NCBI RefSeq assembly: GCF_902859945.1
Contig: NZ_CADIKL010000012.1
Location: 62,001-126,000 of the forward strand
Source of the DNA: Paraburkholderia caffeinitolerans
GTDB lineage: Bacteria; Pseudomonadota; Gammaproteobacteria; Burkholderiales; Burkholderiaceae
DNA: 64,000 bases
Direction of reading: 5' to 3'
The position numbers and the translations under genes are program-made. This document shows positions 47,624-61,495 of this stretch, one piece after another; position 1 is the stretch's first letter, and the number at the start of each line of letters is the position of its first letter. The notes beneath the pieces were generated by a model. That model saw only the letters and a list, made by a program, of their open reading frames with translations. It was not told the DNA's origin and ran no database searches.

Positions 47624-48880
47624 ATGCCCAAGCGGTCCCCAGACCACCCGGAGGACGCCGGCAAGCGGCGCGCCCCCTCCTCCCTGGCAAGTCCCGCGCC
47701 CGATACGCCCACGCCGCTGCTTGGCGGCCTGAGTCCGGCGCAGTTCATGAAGAAATACTGGCAGAAAAAGCCATTATTGATCCGCCAGGCGATACCCGGC
47801 ATCGCCGCGCCGCTCTCGCGCGACGAGCTCTTCGCGCTGGCCGACCAGGACGACGTCGAATCCCGGCTCATCACGCACTTTCGCAAGCGCTGGGCGCTCG
47901 AGCACGGCCCGTTCGCCGCTGACGAACTGCCGACACCGAAGACGCGCCAATGGACGCTGCTCGTGCAAGGCGCGGACCTGCACGACGACCGCGCGCGGGC
48001 GTTGCTCGAACGCTTTCGCTTCGCCCCCGACGCCCGCCTCGACGACCTGATGATCTCGTACGCGTCCGACGGCGGTGGTGTCGGCCCGCATTTCGATTCG
48101 TACGATGTGTTTCTCCTGCAGGTCCATGGCAAGCGTCGCTGGCGCGTTGGCGCACAGCGGGACCTGACGCTGCAGGAAGGTCTGCCGCTCAAGGTCCTCG
48201 CGAATTTCGAACCCGAAGAGGAATGGGTGCTGGAGCCGGGCGACATGCTGTACCTGCCGCCGCACATCGCGCACGACGGGGTGGCCGAAGGCGAATGCAT
48301 GACCTGCTCGATCGGCTTTCGTTCGCCTTCCACGACCGAGCTCACAAGCCAGTTTCTCTACTGGCTGGCCGAGCGCGGCGCGGACGCAGTGGCCGGCCAG
48401 AATGCGGGCAATGACGCAGGCAACCCCACGCTCTACCGCGACCCCAACCAGCCCGCGGTGTTGCATCCGGCACAACTGCCCCCGGCACTTGTTGAGCGCG
48501 TCTCGGCAGTGCTTGCTAAAGTGCGATGGAACGATGCGGACGTATCTTCGTTTGTCGGGTCCTGGCTTTCAGAACCGAAATCGAATGTGGTGTTCGACGC
48601 CCCCGAGAAACCGCTGGACGAAGCGCGTTTTGTTGCGCGCGCCGCGAAAAATGGGATAAGACTCGACCGCAGGACAATCCTGCTTTACGATGCGCGGTCG
48701 TATTACCTGAACGGGGAGCAGTACTTGCTCAAAGAAGTGAGAAAATGGCTGCCGGTATTGGCCGACAACCGCTTTCTGGATGGGAAACGCTTTGTAACAC
48801 TCTCACACGATTCGTGTGTGACATCGTTGCTACACGAATGGTATTGTGCGGGCTGGATACGGCTCGGGGTGCTTGCGTAA
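47624..48880 (+). CDS. roxA: Ribosomal protein uL16 arginine hydroxylase (YcfD/RoxA-type JmjC/cupin)
   Basis: This 418-residue protein matches bacterial JmjC-type oxygenases that hydroxylate an arginine in ribosomal protein L16 (2-oxoglutarate, Fe(II)). The iron ligands are visible as His and Asp in HFDSYD and the distal His in PPHIAHDG; the Lys of HGKRRW may bind 2-oxoglutarate. The N-terminus carries the LSPAQFMKKYWQKKPLLIRQA segment of the family. Its length fits. The ATG at 47624 lies after a TTATAC box, divergent from the isomerase. Confidence 0.88.
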   Translation: MPKRSPDHPEDAGKRRAPSSLASPAPDTPTPLLGGLSPAQFMKKYWQKKPLLIRQAIPGIAAPLSRDELFALADQDDVESRLITHFRKRWALEHGPFAADELPTPKTRQWTLLVQGADLHDDRARALLERFRFAPDARLDDLMISYASDGGGVGPHFDSYDVFLLQVHGKRRWRVGAQRDLTLQEGLPLKVLANFEPEEEWVLEPGDMLYLPPHIAHDGVAEGECMTCSIGFRSPSTTELTSQFLYWLAERGADAVAGQNAGNDAGNPTLYRDPNQPAVLHPAQLPPALVERVSAVLAKVRWNDADVSSFVGSWLSEPKSNVVFDAPEKPLDEARFVARAAKNGIRLDRRTILLYDARSYYLNGEQYLLKEVRKWLPVLADNRFLDGKRFVTLSHDSCVTSLLHEWYCAGWIRLGVLA

Positions 48881-48951
48881 GCGCTTCGGACTGTTATACC
48901 GTACTAATATAGTGCTTGTATGAGAAAGACAACGTATTGTCCCCGGATTTG

Positions 48952-48980
48952 TCGACGGTCGATACGAAAGTGCCTATAAT
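48952..48980 (+). promoter_or_regulatory. Promoter of the alanine-rich lipoprotein gene
   Basis: TATAAT at 48975-48980 is a perfect -10; TCGACG at 48952-48957 lies 17 bases before it and matches four of six -35 positions. The resulting leader is about 125 bases. Confidence 0.7.
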
Positions 48981-49111
48981 TTCCGCCCAGGCCGTAGGGA
49001 AGATTCACGCTCTTGCAGTGCATCTCCACCAGCGGCTCAGGTCGGTGTTGGGGCACATTACCGGTATTATTTTGCGCTGTTGCTTACCTTTAACCATAAA
49101 AGGACGTGATC

Positions 49112-49384
49112 ATGAAGAAATCCCTCCTCGTAGCATCCCTGCTGGCAGCTGTTGCACTGGCTGCGTGCAACAAGAGCAGCGACCAAGCTGCTGCGCCGGC
49201 TAGCGACGCTGCTGCTGCTTCGGCACCGGCTGCTGCTGCTTCGGACGCGGGTGCTGCTGCTTCGGGCGCCGCTGCTGCTGCGAGCGACGCTACGGCTGCT
49301 GCGAGCGACGCTGCTGCTTCGGCACCGGCTGCTGCTGCTTCGGACGCAGGTGCTGCTGCTCCGGCTTCGGGCGCAAGCCAGTAA
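49112..49384 (+). CDS. Small alanine-rich lipoprotein with internal repeats
   Basis: The 90-residue product has a lipoprotein signal (KKSLLVASLLAAVALAAC, cysteine at 20) and then a mature part made almost only of Ala, Ser, Asp, Gly and Pro. A unit of about 17 residues beginning ASAPAAAASDAG recurs twice, and the DNA underlying it is nearly identical, so the repeat is recent. No catalytic motif is visible. Such low-complexity lipoproteins could be surface or periplasmic spacers; function unknown. An AGGA site precedes the ATG, and a strong promoter and terminator flank it. Confidence 0.9.
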   Translation: MKKSLLVASLLAAVALAACNKSSDQAAAPASDAAAASAPAAAASDAGAAASGAAAAASDATAAASDAAASAPAAAASDAGAAAPASGASQ

Positions 49385-49485
49385 GCTGCATTCGCGAGGT
49401 GCTCGCCCGAAGCTTCGGCTTCAGCGGGCATCGTAGCGAACCGCCGGGCAGTCTGATGGCCTCATCAGATGCGCGGCGGGCAAAC

Positions 49486-49519
49486 AAAAAAGCCACGAAC
49501 TCAAGTTCGTGGCTTTTTT
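49486..49519. terminator. Bidirectional terminator between the lipoprotein gene and dinG
   Basis: AAAAAAGCCACGAACT pairs with AGTTCGTGGCTTTTTT around a two-base loop, an almost perfectly symmetrical terminator for the convergent genes. Confidence 0.95.
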
Positions 49520-49633
49520 GTTTGTATCTGCTCGATCGCTAAACGTCATGCTGACATGCAAACCTATGCGCAACGCATGTAACCATCGTAGCGCATATGC
49601 AAGTGGAAATTACATGACGCGGGCTTGGCATCG

Positions 49634-51907
49634 TCACTGAGCACCCTGCTCTTCCTCTCCTGTGAAGAACGCCCGCACGACCTCGATCTCGCGCGTGCGC
49701 TTGAACGGTGGCAAGCTTTGCCAGATACGCCTGCCGTAAGGCTTGTCCACGAGGCGAGTGTCGCAGATCATCAACACGCCGCGATCGGTCTCCGCACGAA
49801 TCAGACGCCCGGCGCCCTGCTTGAGCGTGATGACGGCTTGCGGCAATTGATGGACGGCGAACGGGCTCAAGCCCTTCTTCGTCAGCGCGTCGAGACGCGC
49901 AGCCAGCACGGGATCGTCGGGCGGCGCGAACGGCAGCTTGTCGATAACCACGAGCGATAGCGCATCGCCCCGCACGTCGACACCTTCCCAGAAGCTCTGG
50001 CTGCCCACCAGGATCGCGTTGCCATACGCGCGAAAACGTTCGAGCAATTCGGTGCGGCTCGCATCGCCCTGCACCAGCAGTGGCGTATCCCAGCCACGCG
50101 CCTCGATCGTGTCGCGCAGCTTCCCGGCGATCTTGTCCACCGCGCGCAACGTCGTGCACAACATGAAAACGCCGCCCCCCGACGCTTCGATTGCGGGTAG
50201 CGCAGCGTCGAATACCGCATCGGTGAATTGCGGCGACGACGGCTGCGGCATATTACGCGGCACGTACAGCAAGCCCTGCTGGGGATAATCGAAGGGGCTC
50301 GGCAAGGTCATCGAGCGCCGCGAACTCAAGCCCATCTGCGCCGCATAGTGCGTGAAGTCGCCACGCACGGAAAGCGTCGCCGACGTAAAGATCCACGTGC
50401 GCGGCACACCCGCGCGCTGCTTCGCAAAAATGGGCGCGACCGAAAGCGGCGTCTCGTGCAACTGGACCGTGTGCGAGAACACTTCGACCCAACGGACCTT
50501 TTCATCGTCGGCGCCGGACTCACTTGCGACGTCGTCTGCAGCGTCGGGTTGAGCAGCGGCAGCCTGCGCATCGCGCGACGACGCAACACAGGAGCCTGGC
50601 GCGACCCACCCGGACAGCACGCCCTGAAGCTCACGCGCGCGACGCAGGCACGTCCCCAGCGATTCGGCACGCTCGGCTTGCCCCGCGAGCGCCGCGGCGA
50701 GTGTGCCGAGTTCGGTCTGCAGCGCATCGAGCGAGTCGAAGAGCGGATGATCCTCGGGCAACTGCGTGATCGACACGCGCAGTGAATCCTCCTTGAACGC
50801 GAGCCGCACATCGCGCGCCGCGCGTTCGAGCGCCGCCCCGAGCTTCACCCATTCCACCGCATCGCGCGCATGACTCAGGCCTTCGGCCACGCAATCGCGC
50901 GCGAGCTCGAGGAACTGCGCGGTCGACAGGGTCTCGCCGAAAAACAGCGTGGCGGTTTCAGGCAGTTGGTGGGCCTCGTCGAAGATGATCGTGTTGGCGC
51001 TCGGCAGGAGCTCGGCCATGCCAGTGTCGCGCAGCATGATGTCCGCGAAGAACAGATGATGGTTCACGACGACGATGTCGGCCTGCTGCGCCTCGCGGCG
51101 CGCCTGCATTACGAAGCAGTCCTTGTAGTTCGGACACTCCTGACCCAGGCAGTTGTCGCGCGTGGAGGTGACCATCGACCAGACGGCAGCCGTTTCCGGC
51201 ACGCTCGCGAGCTCGGCCTTGTCTCCCGAACGCGTGATCTTCGCGAAGCGGATGATCTCCTGCAGATACGCCGTTTCCTGGCGCGACGGCAAGCGGCCAT
51301 TGTCGGCCGTGCGCTGCAGATAGTAGTGACACAGATAATTCGAGCGTCCCTTGAGCATGGCCACGCTCACGGGCACCGCCAGCGCATCGCGCACGGTGGG
51401 AATGTCGCGCGCGAAAAGCTGGTCCTGCAAGTGCTTGGTGCCCGTCGAGACGATCACCTTGCCGCCCCACAGCATGGCCGGCACGAGGTACGCGTAGGTT
51501 TTGCCGGTGCCCGTCCCCGCCTCGACGATCAGCGTGTTGTCGCCGGATTCGGTAGCTGCGCGCGCGGCTTCTTCGGCACGGTCTTGCGTGGGAACTGGCG
51601 CCCCGCGCTCGAGACGTCGCACGGGACGCGACTGCGCCTCGAACATCGCCGGTTCCGGCAAGGCTTGAGCGGCGGCTTCCATGGCTGCGGCCACGGCGCG
51701 CGCCATCTCGATCTGCGCGGCGCGGGGGCGATAGCCGTCAATCTCGCGTGCGAGCAGCCCATTGGCGGCGAAAAGCTCTTCGAGTTCGGCGCCGCGGCGC
51801 GCGCTCAACGCGGGCGCGGTCGACGATGAATGAGTGGCGCGTGCGTCACCCTCCTGCGTGCCACCCTCGCGCGCGGGACGGGATCGGGAAACGGTCGTTG
51901 AATTCAA
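49634..51907 (-). CDS. dinG: ATP-dependent DNA helicase, DinG/YoaA family
   Basis: This 757-residue XPD-like superfamily 2 helicase unwinds DNA from 5' to 3', helping with stalled forks and R-loops. Walker A is GTGTGKT near residue 130; the iron-sulphur cysteines are in NYLCHYY and CLGQECPNYKDC; Walker B is FDEAH; the C-terminal motif FWEGVDVRGD and QGAGRLIR close the core. The length is that of YoaA-like proteins rather than the shorter form. The start at 51907 is a TTG without an ideal ribosome site, so it is uncertain. It is followed at its 5' side by a DUF465 gene. Confidence 0.9.
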   Translation of the reverse strand: MNSTTVSRSRPAREGGTQEGDARATHSSSTAPALSARRGAELEELFAANGLLAREIDGYRPRAAQIEMARAVAAAMEAAAQALPEPAMFEAQSRPVRRLERGAPVPTQDRAEEAARAATESGDNTLIVEAGTGTGKTYAYLVPAMLWGGKVIVSTGTKHLQDQLFARDIPTVRDALAVPVSVAMLKGRSNYLCHYYLQRTADNGRLPSRQETAYLQEIIRFAKITRSGDKAELASVPETAAVWSMVTSTRDNCLGQECPNYKDCFVMQARREAQQADIVVVNHHLFFADIMLRDTGMAELLPSANTIIFDEAHQLPETATLFFGETLSTAQFLELARDCVAEGLSHARDAVEWVKLGAALERAARDVRLAFKEDSLRVSITQLPEDHPLFDSLDALQTELGTLAAALAGQAERAESLGTCLRRARELQGVLSGWVAPGSCVASSRDAQAAAAQPDAADDVASESGADDEKVRWVEVFSHTVQLHETPLSVAPIFAKQRAGVPRTWIFTSATLSVRGDFTHYAAQMGLSSRRSMTLPSPFDYPQQGLLYVPRNMPQPSSPQFTDAVFDAALPAIEASGGGVFMLCTTLRAVDKIAGKLRDTIEARGWDTPLLVQGDASRTELLERFRAYGNAILVGSQSFWEGVDVRGDALSLVVIDKLPFAPPDDPVLAARLDALTKKGLSPFAVHQLPQAVITLKQGAGRLIRAETDRGVLMICDTRLVDKPYGRRIWQSLPPFKRTREIEVVRAFFTGEEEQGAQ

Positions 51908-51982
51908 GGCAAGCGGTTCCTGCTCGGTCCTCGGAGCGCGGCCCGATTACAGCCGCGCCCCGGCGCCTGCCAGGACCCGGAA

Positions 51983-52216
51983 TCAGGCGTGCCCGTTCGA
52001 GGTCTTTGTTGAATCGGGTTCCAGCTGCAGTTGCAGCAGGATGATATTGTCCTTCAGCTTGAGCTTGCGCCTCTTCAGCTTCTGCAATTCGAGATCGTCG
52101 TAGTCCGACGTCCCGCACATCCTCTCGATCAGACGATCGAGATCGTCGTGTTCCGATTCCAGTTGCAGAATGCGGTCACGAAGGACCTCGCCCTTGACTT
52201 CACGATGCTCGCGCAT
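51983..52216 (-). CDS. DUF465 (YdcH-like) coiled-coil protein
   Basis: This 77-residue, mostly helical protein has the DUF465 pattern: LQLESEHDDLDRLIERM in the first half and ELQKLKRRKLKLKDNI in the second. Function unknown; related proteins are short coiled coils in many proteobacteria. A GAGGAGG site precedes the ATG. Tail from residue 68 (DSTKTSNGHA) is not conserved. It lies 75 bases before dinG in the same direction and 112 bases after the exported coiled-coil gene. Confidence 0.9.
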   Translation of the reverse strand: MREHREVKGEVLRDRILQLESEHDDLDRLIERMCGTSDYDDLELQKLKRRKLKLKDNIILLQLQLEPDSTKTSNGHA

Positions 52217-52328
52217 GCTCGCCTCCTCGTCATGATCGGCGCACGCCGTGCGAAAGGTCGCGCGCCTGAGGTTGCTGTCCGGCCGAAAAAACTGGGTGCT
52301 GCCTAGTACCGTTGGGTGCTTTCCAGTA

Positions 52329-53333
52329 CTACTGGCCCTGCGGTTTTTGTTGCTGTTGCGCCTTCTCGGCCGCCTGCTTCTGACGTGCTTCCACATCAGC
52401 CTTATGCTTCGCCGCGTCTTCCTGCTTCTGCTGGAAACGCTCAGCTTTCTCGGCGCGCTCTTGCGCCTTCTGCTGGCCTTCGCGGCGAGCTTCGTCCAGT
52501 TGCTTCTGATAATCCGACTGTTTCTTGTCGTATGCGGCCTGGTTGGCTGCACGTTGCGACTGCGCCTGCTCGCCCTCCCGCTGTGCCTGCTGCACCGCGT
52601 GCTGACGCTGCTTCTCCTGAAACGCCTGCTCGTTCGCTGCGCGTTGCGGCGCTTCTGCCTGCCGCTGCGCCTGCGCGAGCGCGTGCTGGCGCTGCTTGTC
52701 TTCGTAGGCCTGGGCGCTCGCTGCCTCATTCGCAGCGCGTTGCGGCGCATCGGCCTGGTCCTTCGCCCGCTGCAACGCGGTCTGCTCGTCGCGGCGGCGC
52801 GCATTGTCGGCGCGCTGCTCTTCGTCGAGCGCCAACTGCTCGCGGCGGATATCCGCCTGTACGACGCGCATCGCATCACGCGCCTTGCCGAGACAGTGGT
52901 TCACGAAAAACGTATCGTAGCAATTGTGCTGCGCGACAGCGTACTGGTAATTGTTTTCCGCAGTACGCCGATCAAGAACCTTCTGCCGTTCGGCAAAGCC
53001 ATTGCTCGCACCGGCATCCGGAGCCGTTGCGCCCGTGGCCAGCGCCGCTGCTTCCGAAGCAGCCCCCAAAGCCGCAGCCGGCGCGTGCGCCGACCCCACT
53101 GCTGACGCAGCACCCGAGCCATCGATCGGTCCACCGACTTCGACCGGGCGCGCGTCTTGCGCGCCAGTGGCCGTCGCGTCTTGCGCGAGGGCCGGAACAC
53201 TCGCCGCCGCCAGCAATGCGACAGCGCAGGCCGCCGCGCGGGCGGTAGTCCGCCATGCTGCGCGTTCGCGCGCGTCGGGCTGGATTTGTGTCAAACGGGA
53301 TGGGATCAACGTCTTCTGAGGGCAACGGAACAT
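52329..53333 (-). CDS. Exported coiled-coil protein rich in Gln/Ala/Arg, with a two-cysteine motif
   Basis: The 334-residue protein has a signal peptide (cleavage likely after PALAQD), an Ala/Gly-rich stretch, then a core NNYQYAVAQHNCYDTFFVNHCLGKARDAM with two cysteines that could form a disulfide, and from about residue 150 a long, highly charged Gln/Ala/Arg/Lys region with repeated QRAANE and KQRQHA units that predicts a long coiled coil. I do not recognise the family. The ATG at 53333 is chosen because the signal peptide follows; the earlier in-frame extension is unsupported. It is divergent from tex. Confidence 0.75.
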   Translation of the reverse strand: MFRCPQKTLIPSRLTQIQPDARERAAWRTTARAAACAVALLAAASVPALAQDATATGAQDARPVEVGGPIDGSGAASAVGSAHAPAAALGAASEAAALATGATAPDAGASNGFAERQKVLDRRTAENNYQYAVAQHNCYDTFFVNHCLGKARDAMRVVQADIRREQLALDEEQRADNARRRDEQTALQRAKDQADAPQRAANEAASAQAYEDKQRQHALAQAQRQAEAPQRAANEQAFQEKQRQHAVQQAQREGEQAQSQRAANQAAYDKKQSDYQKQLDEARREGQQKAQERAEKAERFQQKQEDAAKHKADVEARQKQAAEKAQQQQKPQGQ

Positions 53334-53508
53334 GCCTGAAATTCTAACACCCCCCGAGTTGAGCGCCCCGCCATTTATGGCAAAATGCCCCGCTCCACCA
53401 GCCGGCGGGCGCTCGCTCGCGTGACGTCGCCGCCCGGCTATCCGGCCGCAAACCCAGGAATACAAACCCGGGACCGCAAACCGATCCTCGCAGGAATATC
53501 CAGACTCT

Positions 53509-55854
<2,346 letters not shown>

Positions 55855-55913
55855 CGCGCCAGCGCGAGGCGGCGCGGGAACTACAAAACCACGCGCCGCG
55901 CTTCGCAACAGGC

Positions 55914-55948
55914 AACAAAAAAGGCACCGCTACGGTGCCTTTTTTGTT
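55914..55948. terminator. Bidirectional terminator between tex and kup
   Basis: AACAAAAAAGGCACCG and its perfect complement form a 16-bp stem with a three-base loop. Confidence 0.95.
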
Positions 55949-55969
55949 GTTCACGCAACGATCGACACT

Positions 55970-57856
55970 TCAGATCTCGATCTTCGTCCCCAGTTCGACC
56001 ACGCGGTTGGCGGGAATGCTGAAGAAGTCGGTGGGTTTCGCGGCGTTCTGGTGCATCCACGCGAACACGCGCTCGCGGAAGATCGACATACCCGGCAACT
56101 GCGTGGGCACCACCGTCTCGCGCGCGAGGAAGAACGACGTGTCCATCATCTCGAACGACATCTCCTCCCTGTGGCCGATGTCTTCGAGCACCGCCTTCAC
56201 GTCGGGCGTCTCGTTAAAGCCGTAATCGGCCTTCACGAGGTACAAGCCGCCGCCGATATCCTTGACCTCCACGCGCTCCGAGTCGGCAACGTAAGGAATG
56301 TCGCGAATCCGGAACGTGAGGAAAAGCGTGCGCTCGTGCAGCACCTTGTTGTGCTTGAGGTTGTGCAGCAGGCTCACCGGCACGAGCGTGTCGCTGCCCG
56401 TGAGATAAATGGCCGTGCCGGACACGCGGTGCGGCGGATGCGCAAGCAGCCCCTGCAGGAACGGCATCAGCGGAATACCGTCGGCGGCGGTGCGTTCCTT
56501 GACGATCATGCGCCCCTTGAACCACGTCATCAGCAAGAAGAACAGCAGCGCGCCGATGCTGAGCGGCAGCCAGCCGCCCTCCTCGACCTTCAGCAGGTTC
56601 GCGCCAAAGAAGCCGAGATCGACGATCATTAAGCACGAAATGATAAACGCGACGAGCCAGATGTTCCACTTCCACACCTTCACCATCACGACACTCGCGA
56701 GCATGGTGGTGATGACCATCGTTGCCGTCACGGCAATGCCATACGCGGCGGCGAGGTTGTCGGAGCTCTTGAAGCCCACGACGATGCACAGAATGATGAC
56801 GAGCAGCATCCAGTTCACAACCGGCACATAGATCTGGCCGATGGCGAGATCAGACGTATGCAGCACCTTCATGCGCGGCACGTAGCCCAGCAGAATCGCC
56901 TGGCTCGTCAGCGAATATGCGCCCGAAATCACGGCCTGCGACGCAATCACGGTCGCCACTGTCGACAGCACTACGAGCGGCAGCAGCGCCCAATCCGGCG
57001 CGAGCAGGAAGAACGGATTTTCGATCGCGCGATGGTCCTGCATCAGAAGCGCGCCCTGACCGAAATAGTTGAGCACGAGCGAGGGCATCACGAGCCCGTA
57101 CCACGCGTAGCGAATCGGCTTGGCGCCGAAGTGGCCCATATCGGCGTAGAGCGCTTCCGCACCAGTCAGCACCAGCACGACCGAGCCCAGCACCACATAG
57201 GCCTGCAGCAGGTGCGCGCCCATGAACGAGACCGCGTAGTACGGATTGAGCGCGGCGATCACACCGGGCGCCTGGACGATGCGCGAAACGCCGAGCACAC
57301 CGATGGTCACGAACCAGAGCACCATGATCGGCCCGAACAGACGCCCCACGAGCGAAGTGCCGTGCCGCTGGATCCAGAACAGCGCGATCAGGATCACCAT
57401 GGTAAGCGGCAACACCAGATGCGCGAGCTTGGGCGCGGCCAGCTGCAAGCCTTCGACCGCCGACATCACCGAGATAGCGGGTGTGATCACCGCGTCGCCG
57501 TAGAACATGCAGGCGCCGAAGATGCCCAGCGCCGTCAGTACCACGGCGGACTTGCTCTTGCGGTCGAACGAGCGCATGGCGAGCGCCATGAGCGCGAGCA
57601 CGCCGCCTTCGCCGTTGTTGTCGGCCCGCATCACGAAGACCACGTACTTGATGCTGACGACGATGATGATCGCCCAGAACAGCAGCGAGATCACGCCGAG
57701 GATGGAGGTATTGTTGAGCGGAATGCCGTGGGCCGGACTGAACGCTTCTTTGAGCGAATACAGCGGACTCGTGCCGATGTCGCCAAACACCACGCCGATG
57801 GCCGCTACTGCGAGTGTCGGTAGCGGCTGCTTTGCCACGTGCGTGCTAGTTGTCAT
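55970..57856 (-). CDS. kup: Low-affinity potassium uptake protein Kup
   Basis: This 628-residue inner-membrane protein has a run of about 12 hydrophobic helices (residues 15-450) followed by a hydrophilic C-terminal domain. It contains the Kup signatures [16 protein letters not shown] near residue 25 and [14 protein letters not shown] near 78. Kup brings in potassium with protons, mainly at low pH. The C-terminal [19 protein letters not shown] is conserved. It is convergent with tex and lies alone. Confidence 0.95.
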   Translation of the reverse strand: MTTSTHVAKQPLPTLAVAAIGVVFGDIGTSPLYSLKEAFSPAHGIPLNNTSILGVISLLFWAIIIVVSIKYVVFVMRADNNGEGGVLALMALAMRSFDRKSKSAVVLTALGIFGACMFYGDAVITPAISVMSAVEGLQLAAPKLAHLVLPLTMVILIALFWIQRHGTSLVGRLFGPIMVLWFVTIGVLGVSRIVQAPGVIAALNPYYAVSFMGAHLLQAYVVLGSVVLVLTGAEALYADMGHFGAKPIRYAWYGLVMPSLVLNYFGQGALLMQDHRAIENPFFLLAPDWALLPLVVLSTVATVIASQAVISGAYSLTSQAILLGYVPRMKVLHTSDLAIGQIYVPVVNWMLLVIILCIVVGFKSSDNLAAAYGIAVTATMVITTMLASVVMVKVWKWNIWLVAFIISCLMIVDLGFFGANLLKVEEGGWLPLSIGALLFFLLMTWFKGRMIVKERTAADGIPLMPFLQGLLAHPPHRVSGTAIYLTGSDTLVPVSLLHNLKHNKVLHERTLFLTFRIRDIPYVADSERVEVKDIGGGLYLVKADYGFNETPDVKAVLEDIGHREEMSFEMMDTSFFLARETVVPTQLPGMSIFRERVFAWMHQNAAKPTDFFSIPANRVVELGTKIEI

Positions 57857-58057
57857 ATACGCGGAAATCCGTTCGAGGCGGAAAAAACGAGCGCTATTCT
57901 AAACTGGCTGCGGGCGAAACCCGAGTGATCGTTGTGACCCCGCGACGCCCCCCCTTGTCCCGCCGGAGTTTAGCATGGCCCCCGGCCGCGCCAACCGGGT
58001 TGTGCGTCATGGTTTGGTCTGTGCGGGCGGCAATGGCGCAAAAAGCGCGCGGCGCAT

Positions 58058-58085
58058 AAAAAACGGAGCCTCAAAGGCTCCGTTT
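58058..58085 (-). terminator. Intrinsic terminator of the phosphoribosyltransferase gene
   Basis: On the minus strand AAACGGAGCCT pairs with AGGCTCCGTTT around TTG and is followed by T residues; it lies 30 bases after the gene and ends the hflK-...-purA cluster. Confidence 0.9.
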
Positions 58086-58114
58086 CTGACTGATGCCAGC
58101 AGCTTGCGGACTGC

Positions 58115-58687
58115 TTACTTCTGCGAATCCTGCTGGGCCTGCTGAAGGCCACGCTTGATCCATGCGCCGAGATTGTGGGGGCGCACCGTATCCCACTCCT
58201 CGAACGGCTGATGAATCCACGGATTGGTCGGCAAATGCTGGACGAAATAGTCCGGCTTCACCTTCGAGCAGCCCTTGTACCAGAGCACCGCCGAGCGCAC
58301 GCCGGTCACGGCCGGATAGCGCTCCTTGAGATGATCCTGCACACGCGCAAGCGTGACGCCCGAGTCGACGAGATCGTCGACGAGCAGCACGTTGCCCGAA
58401 AGCTCGCCGCGCGTCATCGTGATGTACTGCGCGATGTCGAGATCGCCCTGCTCCGTGCCCGCCGCTTCGCGGTACGAACTCGTCGCGAGGATCGCGAGCG
58501 GCAGGTCGTAAATGCGCGAGAGCTGGTCGCCCACGCGCAGTCCGCCACGAGCGAGACACAGGATCTGGTCGAACTTCCAGCGCGAGTCGTGTACCGACAG
58601 CGCGAGCAGTTCGATCAGCCGGTGATACTCATCCCAGCCGACCCACAGGTTCTTTTCGTCGTTGCGCGGGTCCATCATTTGAATCAT
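58115..58687 (-). CDS. Phosphoribosyltransferase (hypoxanthine/guanine type)
   Basis: This 190-residue PRTase-fold protein has the PRPP-binding loop VLLVDDLVDSGVTL near residue 100 and the LARGGLRVGDQL segment near residue 47. Its place right after purA suggests a purine-salvage enzyme, but the family also includes xanthine and regulatory forms, so I do not assign a symbol. It starts at an ATG at 58687 (a second in-frame ATG lies three codons later). The spacing of 27 bases from purA suggests co-transcription. Confidence 0.88.
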   Translation of the reverse strand: MIQMMDPRNDEKNLWVGWDEYHRLIELLALSVHDSRWKFDQILCLARGGLRVGDQLSRIYDLPLAILATSSYREAAGTEQGDLDIAQYITMTRGELSGNVLLVDDLVDSGVTLARVQDHLKERYPAVTGVRSAVLWYKGCSKVKPDYFVQHLPTNPWIHQPFEEWDTVRPHNLGAWIKRGLQQAQQDSQK

Positions 58688-58714
58688 TTTTGCATCTACC
58701 TTGTTTCTGCTTTT

Positions 58715-60070
<1,356 letters not shown>

Positions 60071-60204
60071 TTAGCTGGTTAAAAACGTATTCTACCTGGG
60101 TTCGGCGGCAGGGCCGCCATTTTTTCCCAAAATTCCCAGGATTTCCTTTTGCGCTCAACGGCATGCGTGCAGACGGCACGCCGTCTCGGCCCCTTGGCTG
60201 CGAC

Positions 60205-61356
60205 TCAGGCGCGCGCCTCGACCACCCATGCGCCGTCGCGTTCGACGAGCACGCGGTCGCAGGCGAACTCGTCCATATCGTGCTCGTGGCCCGGCAGCGC
60301 CTGGATCACGACCTCGCCAGCGTCGCGCAGAGCCGCGACAGCCGCGCGCAACGACTCGTCATGGGCCCACGGCGCGAGAATTGCGGTGCTGCGTGCCTCG
60401 ACTGGCGAAATACGCGCCACTTCGCGCAAATCCAGCGAAAAGCCCGTCGCCGCGCGAGCGCGGCCATAGGCCTCGCCCACCTTGTCGTAGCGGCCGCCGC
60501 GTGCGACTGCGTTGGGCACGCCGTCCACGTACGCGGAGAACATCACGCCGCTGTGGTACGCGTAGCCGCCCAGATCGGCCAGGTCGATCATCAGCTCCGC
60601 GCCCTCGATTTCGCCCATGAGGAACGCGAGGTCATCGAGCGCGCGCGCGATGCCGGGCAGCGCCGGCAAGCACTTGCGCGCCTCGTCGATCACGCTGGCG
60701 TCGCCGTACAACGATGGCAGCGCGCGCAGCGCATCACGCGACACAGGCTGCAGCGCAGCGGTGAGTTCTGCCAGAAGCGGCACGTCCTTGCCAGCCAGCG
60801 CTTCATGCAAAGCGTCGCCGAGCGCGGCGGCCGCGGGATCGGCTTCGACGATCGCCGCGAGCACGCCCGCGTGCGAAAGATCGAGGCGCACCTTCGCGAG
60901 CCCCGCGAGGCGCAGCGCGTCGAGCATCAACTGCTGGATTTCGAGGTCGGCTTCCAGGCCCGCATGGCCATAGATTTCCGCGCCGATCTGAATCTGCTCG
61001 CGCGTCGCGTGCAGGCCGCGCGGACGCGTGTGCAGCACGTTGCCCGCGTAGCACAGGCGCGTCACGCCCTGGCGGTTCAGCAGATGCGCGTCGATGCGCG
61101 CGACCTGCGGCGTCATATCCGCACGCAGGCCGAGCGTGCGACCCGACAGTTGATCGACGAGCTTGAAGGTGCGCAGGTTCAGATCGCGCCCGCTGCCCAC
61201 CAGCAGCGACTCGAGATACTCGAGCAGCGGCGGCATGACCATTTCATAGCCATAGGCGCGAAAGCGGTCCAGCAGACGGCGGCGCAGCACTTCGATCTTG
61301 CGCGCCTCGGAAGGCAGCACGTCAGCGATATTCTCGGGGAGTAACCAGGTCGACAT
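60205..61356 (-). CDS. hisZ: ATP phosphoribosyltransferase regulatory subunit HisZ
   Basis: This 383-residue paralogue of histidyl-tRNA synthetase has no aminoacylation role; it forms a complex with the short HisG and controls the first step of histidine synthesis. It opens [29 protein letters not shown], typical HisZ, and has the class II-like [14 protein letters not shown] segment. The gene hisG is not in the window. The ATG at 61356 gives the expected N-terminus; the longer frame is unsupported. It precedes purA by 143 bases. Confidence 0.95.
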   Translation of the reverse strand: MSTWLLPENIADVLPSEARKIEVLRRRLLDRFRAYGYEMVMPPLLEYLESLLVGSGRDLNLRTFKLVDQLSGRTLGLRADMTPQVARIDAHLLNRQGVTRLCYAGNVLHTRPRGLHATREQIQIGAEIYGHAGLEADLEIQQLMLDALRLAGLAKVRLDLSHAGVLAAIVEADPAAAALGDALHEALAGKDVPLLAELTAALQPVSRDALRALPSLYGDASVIDEARKCLPALPGIARALDDLAFLMGEIEGAELMIDLADLGGYAYHSGVMFSAYVDGVPNAVARGGRYDKVGEAYGRARAATGFSLDLREVARISPVEARSTAILAPWAHDESLRAAVAALRDAGEVVIQALPGHEHDMDEFACDRVLVERDGAWVVEARA

Positions 61357-61495
61357 CGGATCAATCCTACAACTACAACGATAAGGGCCGAGCGGCGGCG
61401 GAACGCGCCAGACATAGAGCCTGGGCGCGCACACGCGCCTGACGCGCGGGCCGAACGATAGAAACGACGCATGCCGAAAGGCAGGCGCCTTGAAT

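Noticed and set aside
51983..52879. A 298-codon frame on the minus strand ending in the DUF465 protein
   Set aside because: Only the last 77 codons match a family and they have their own ribosome site at 52216; the rest is the alternate frame of the coiled-coil gene.
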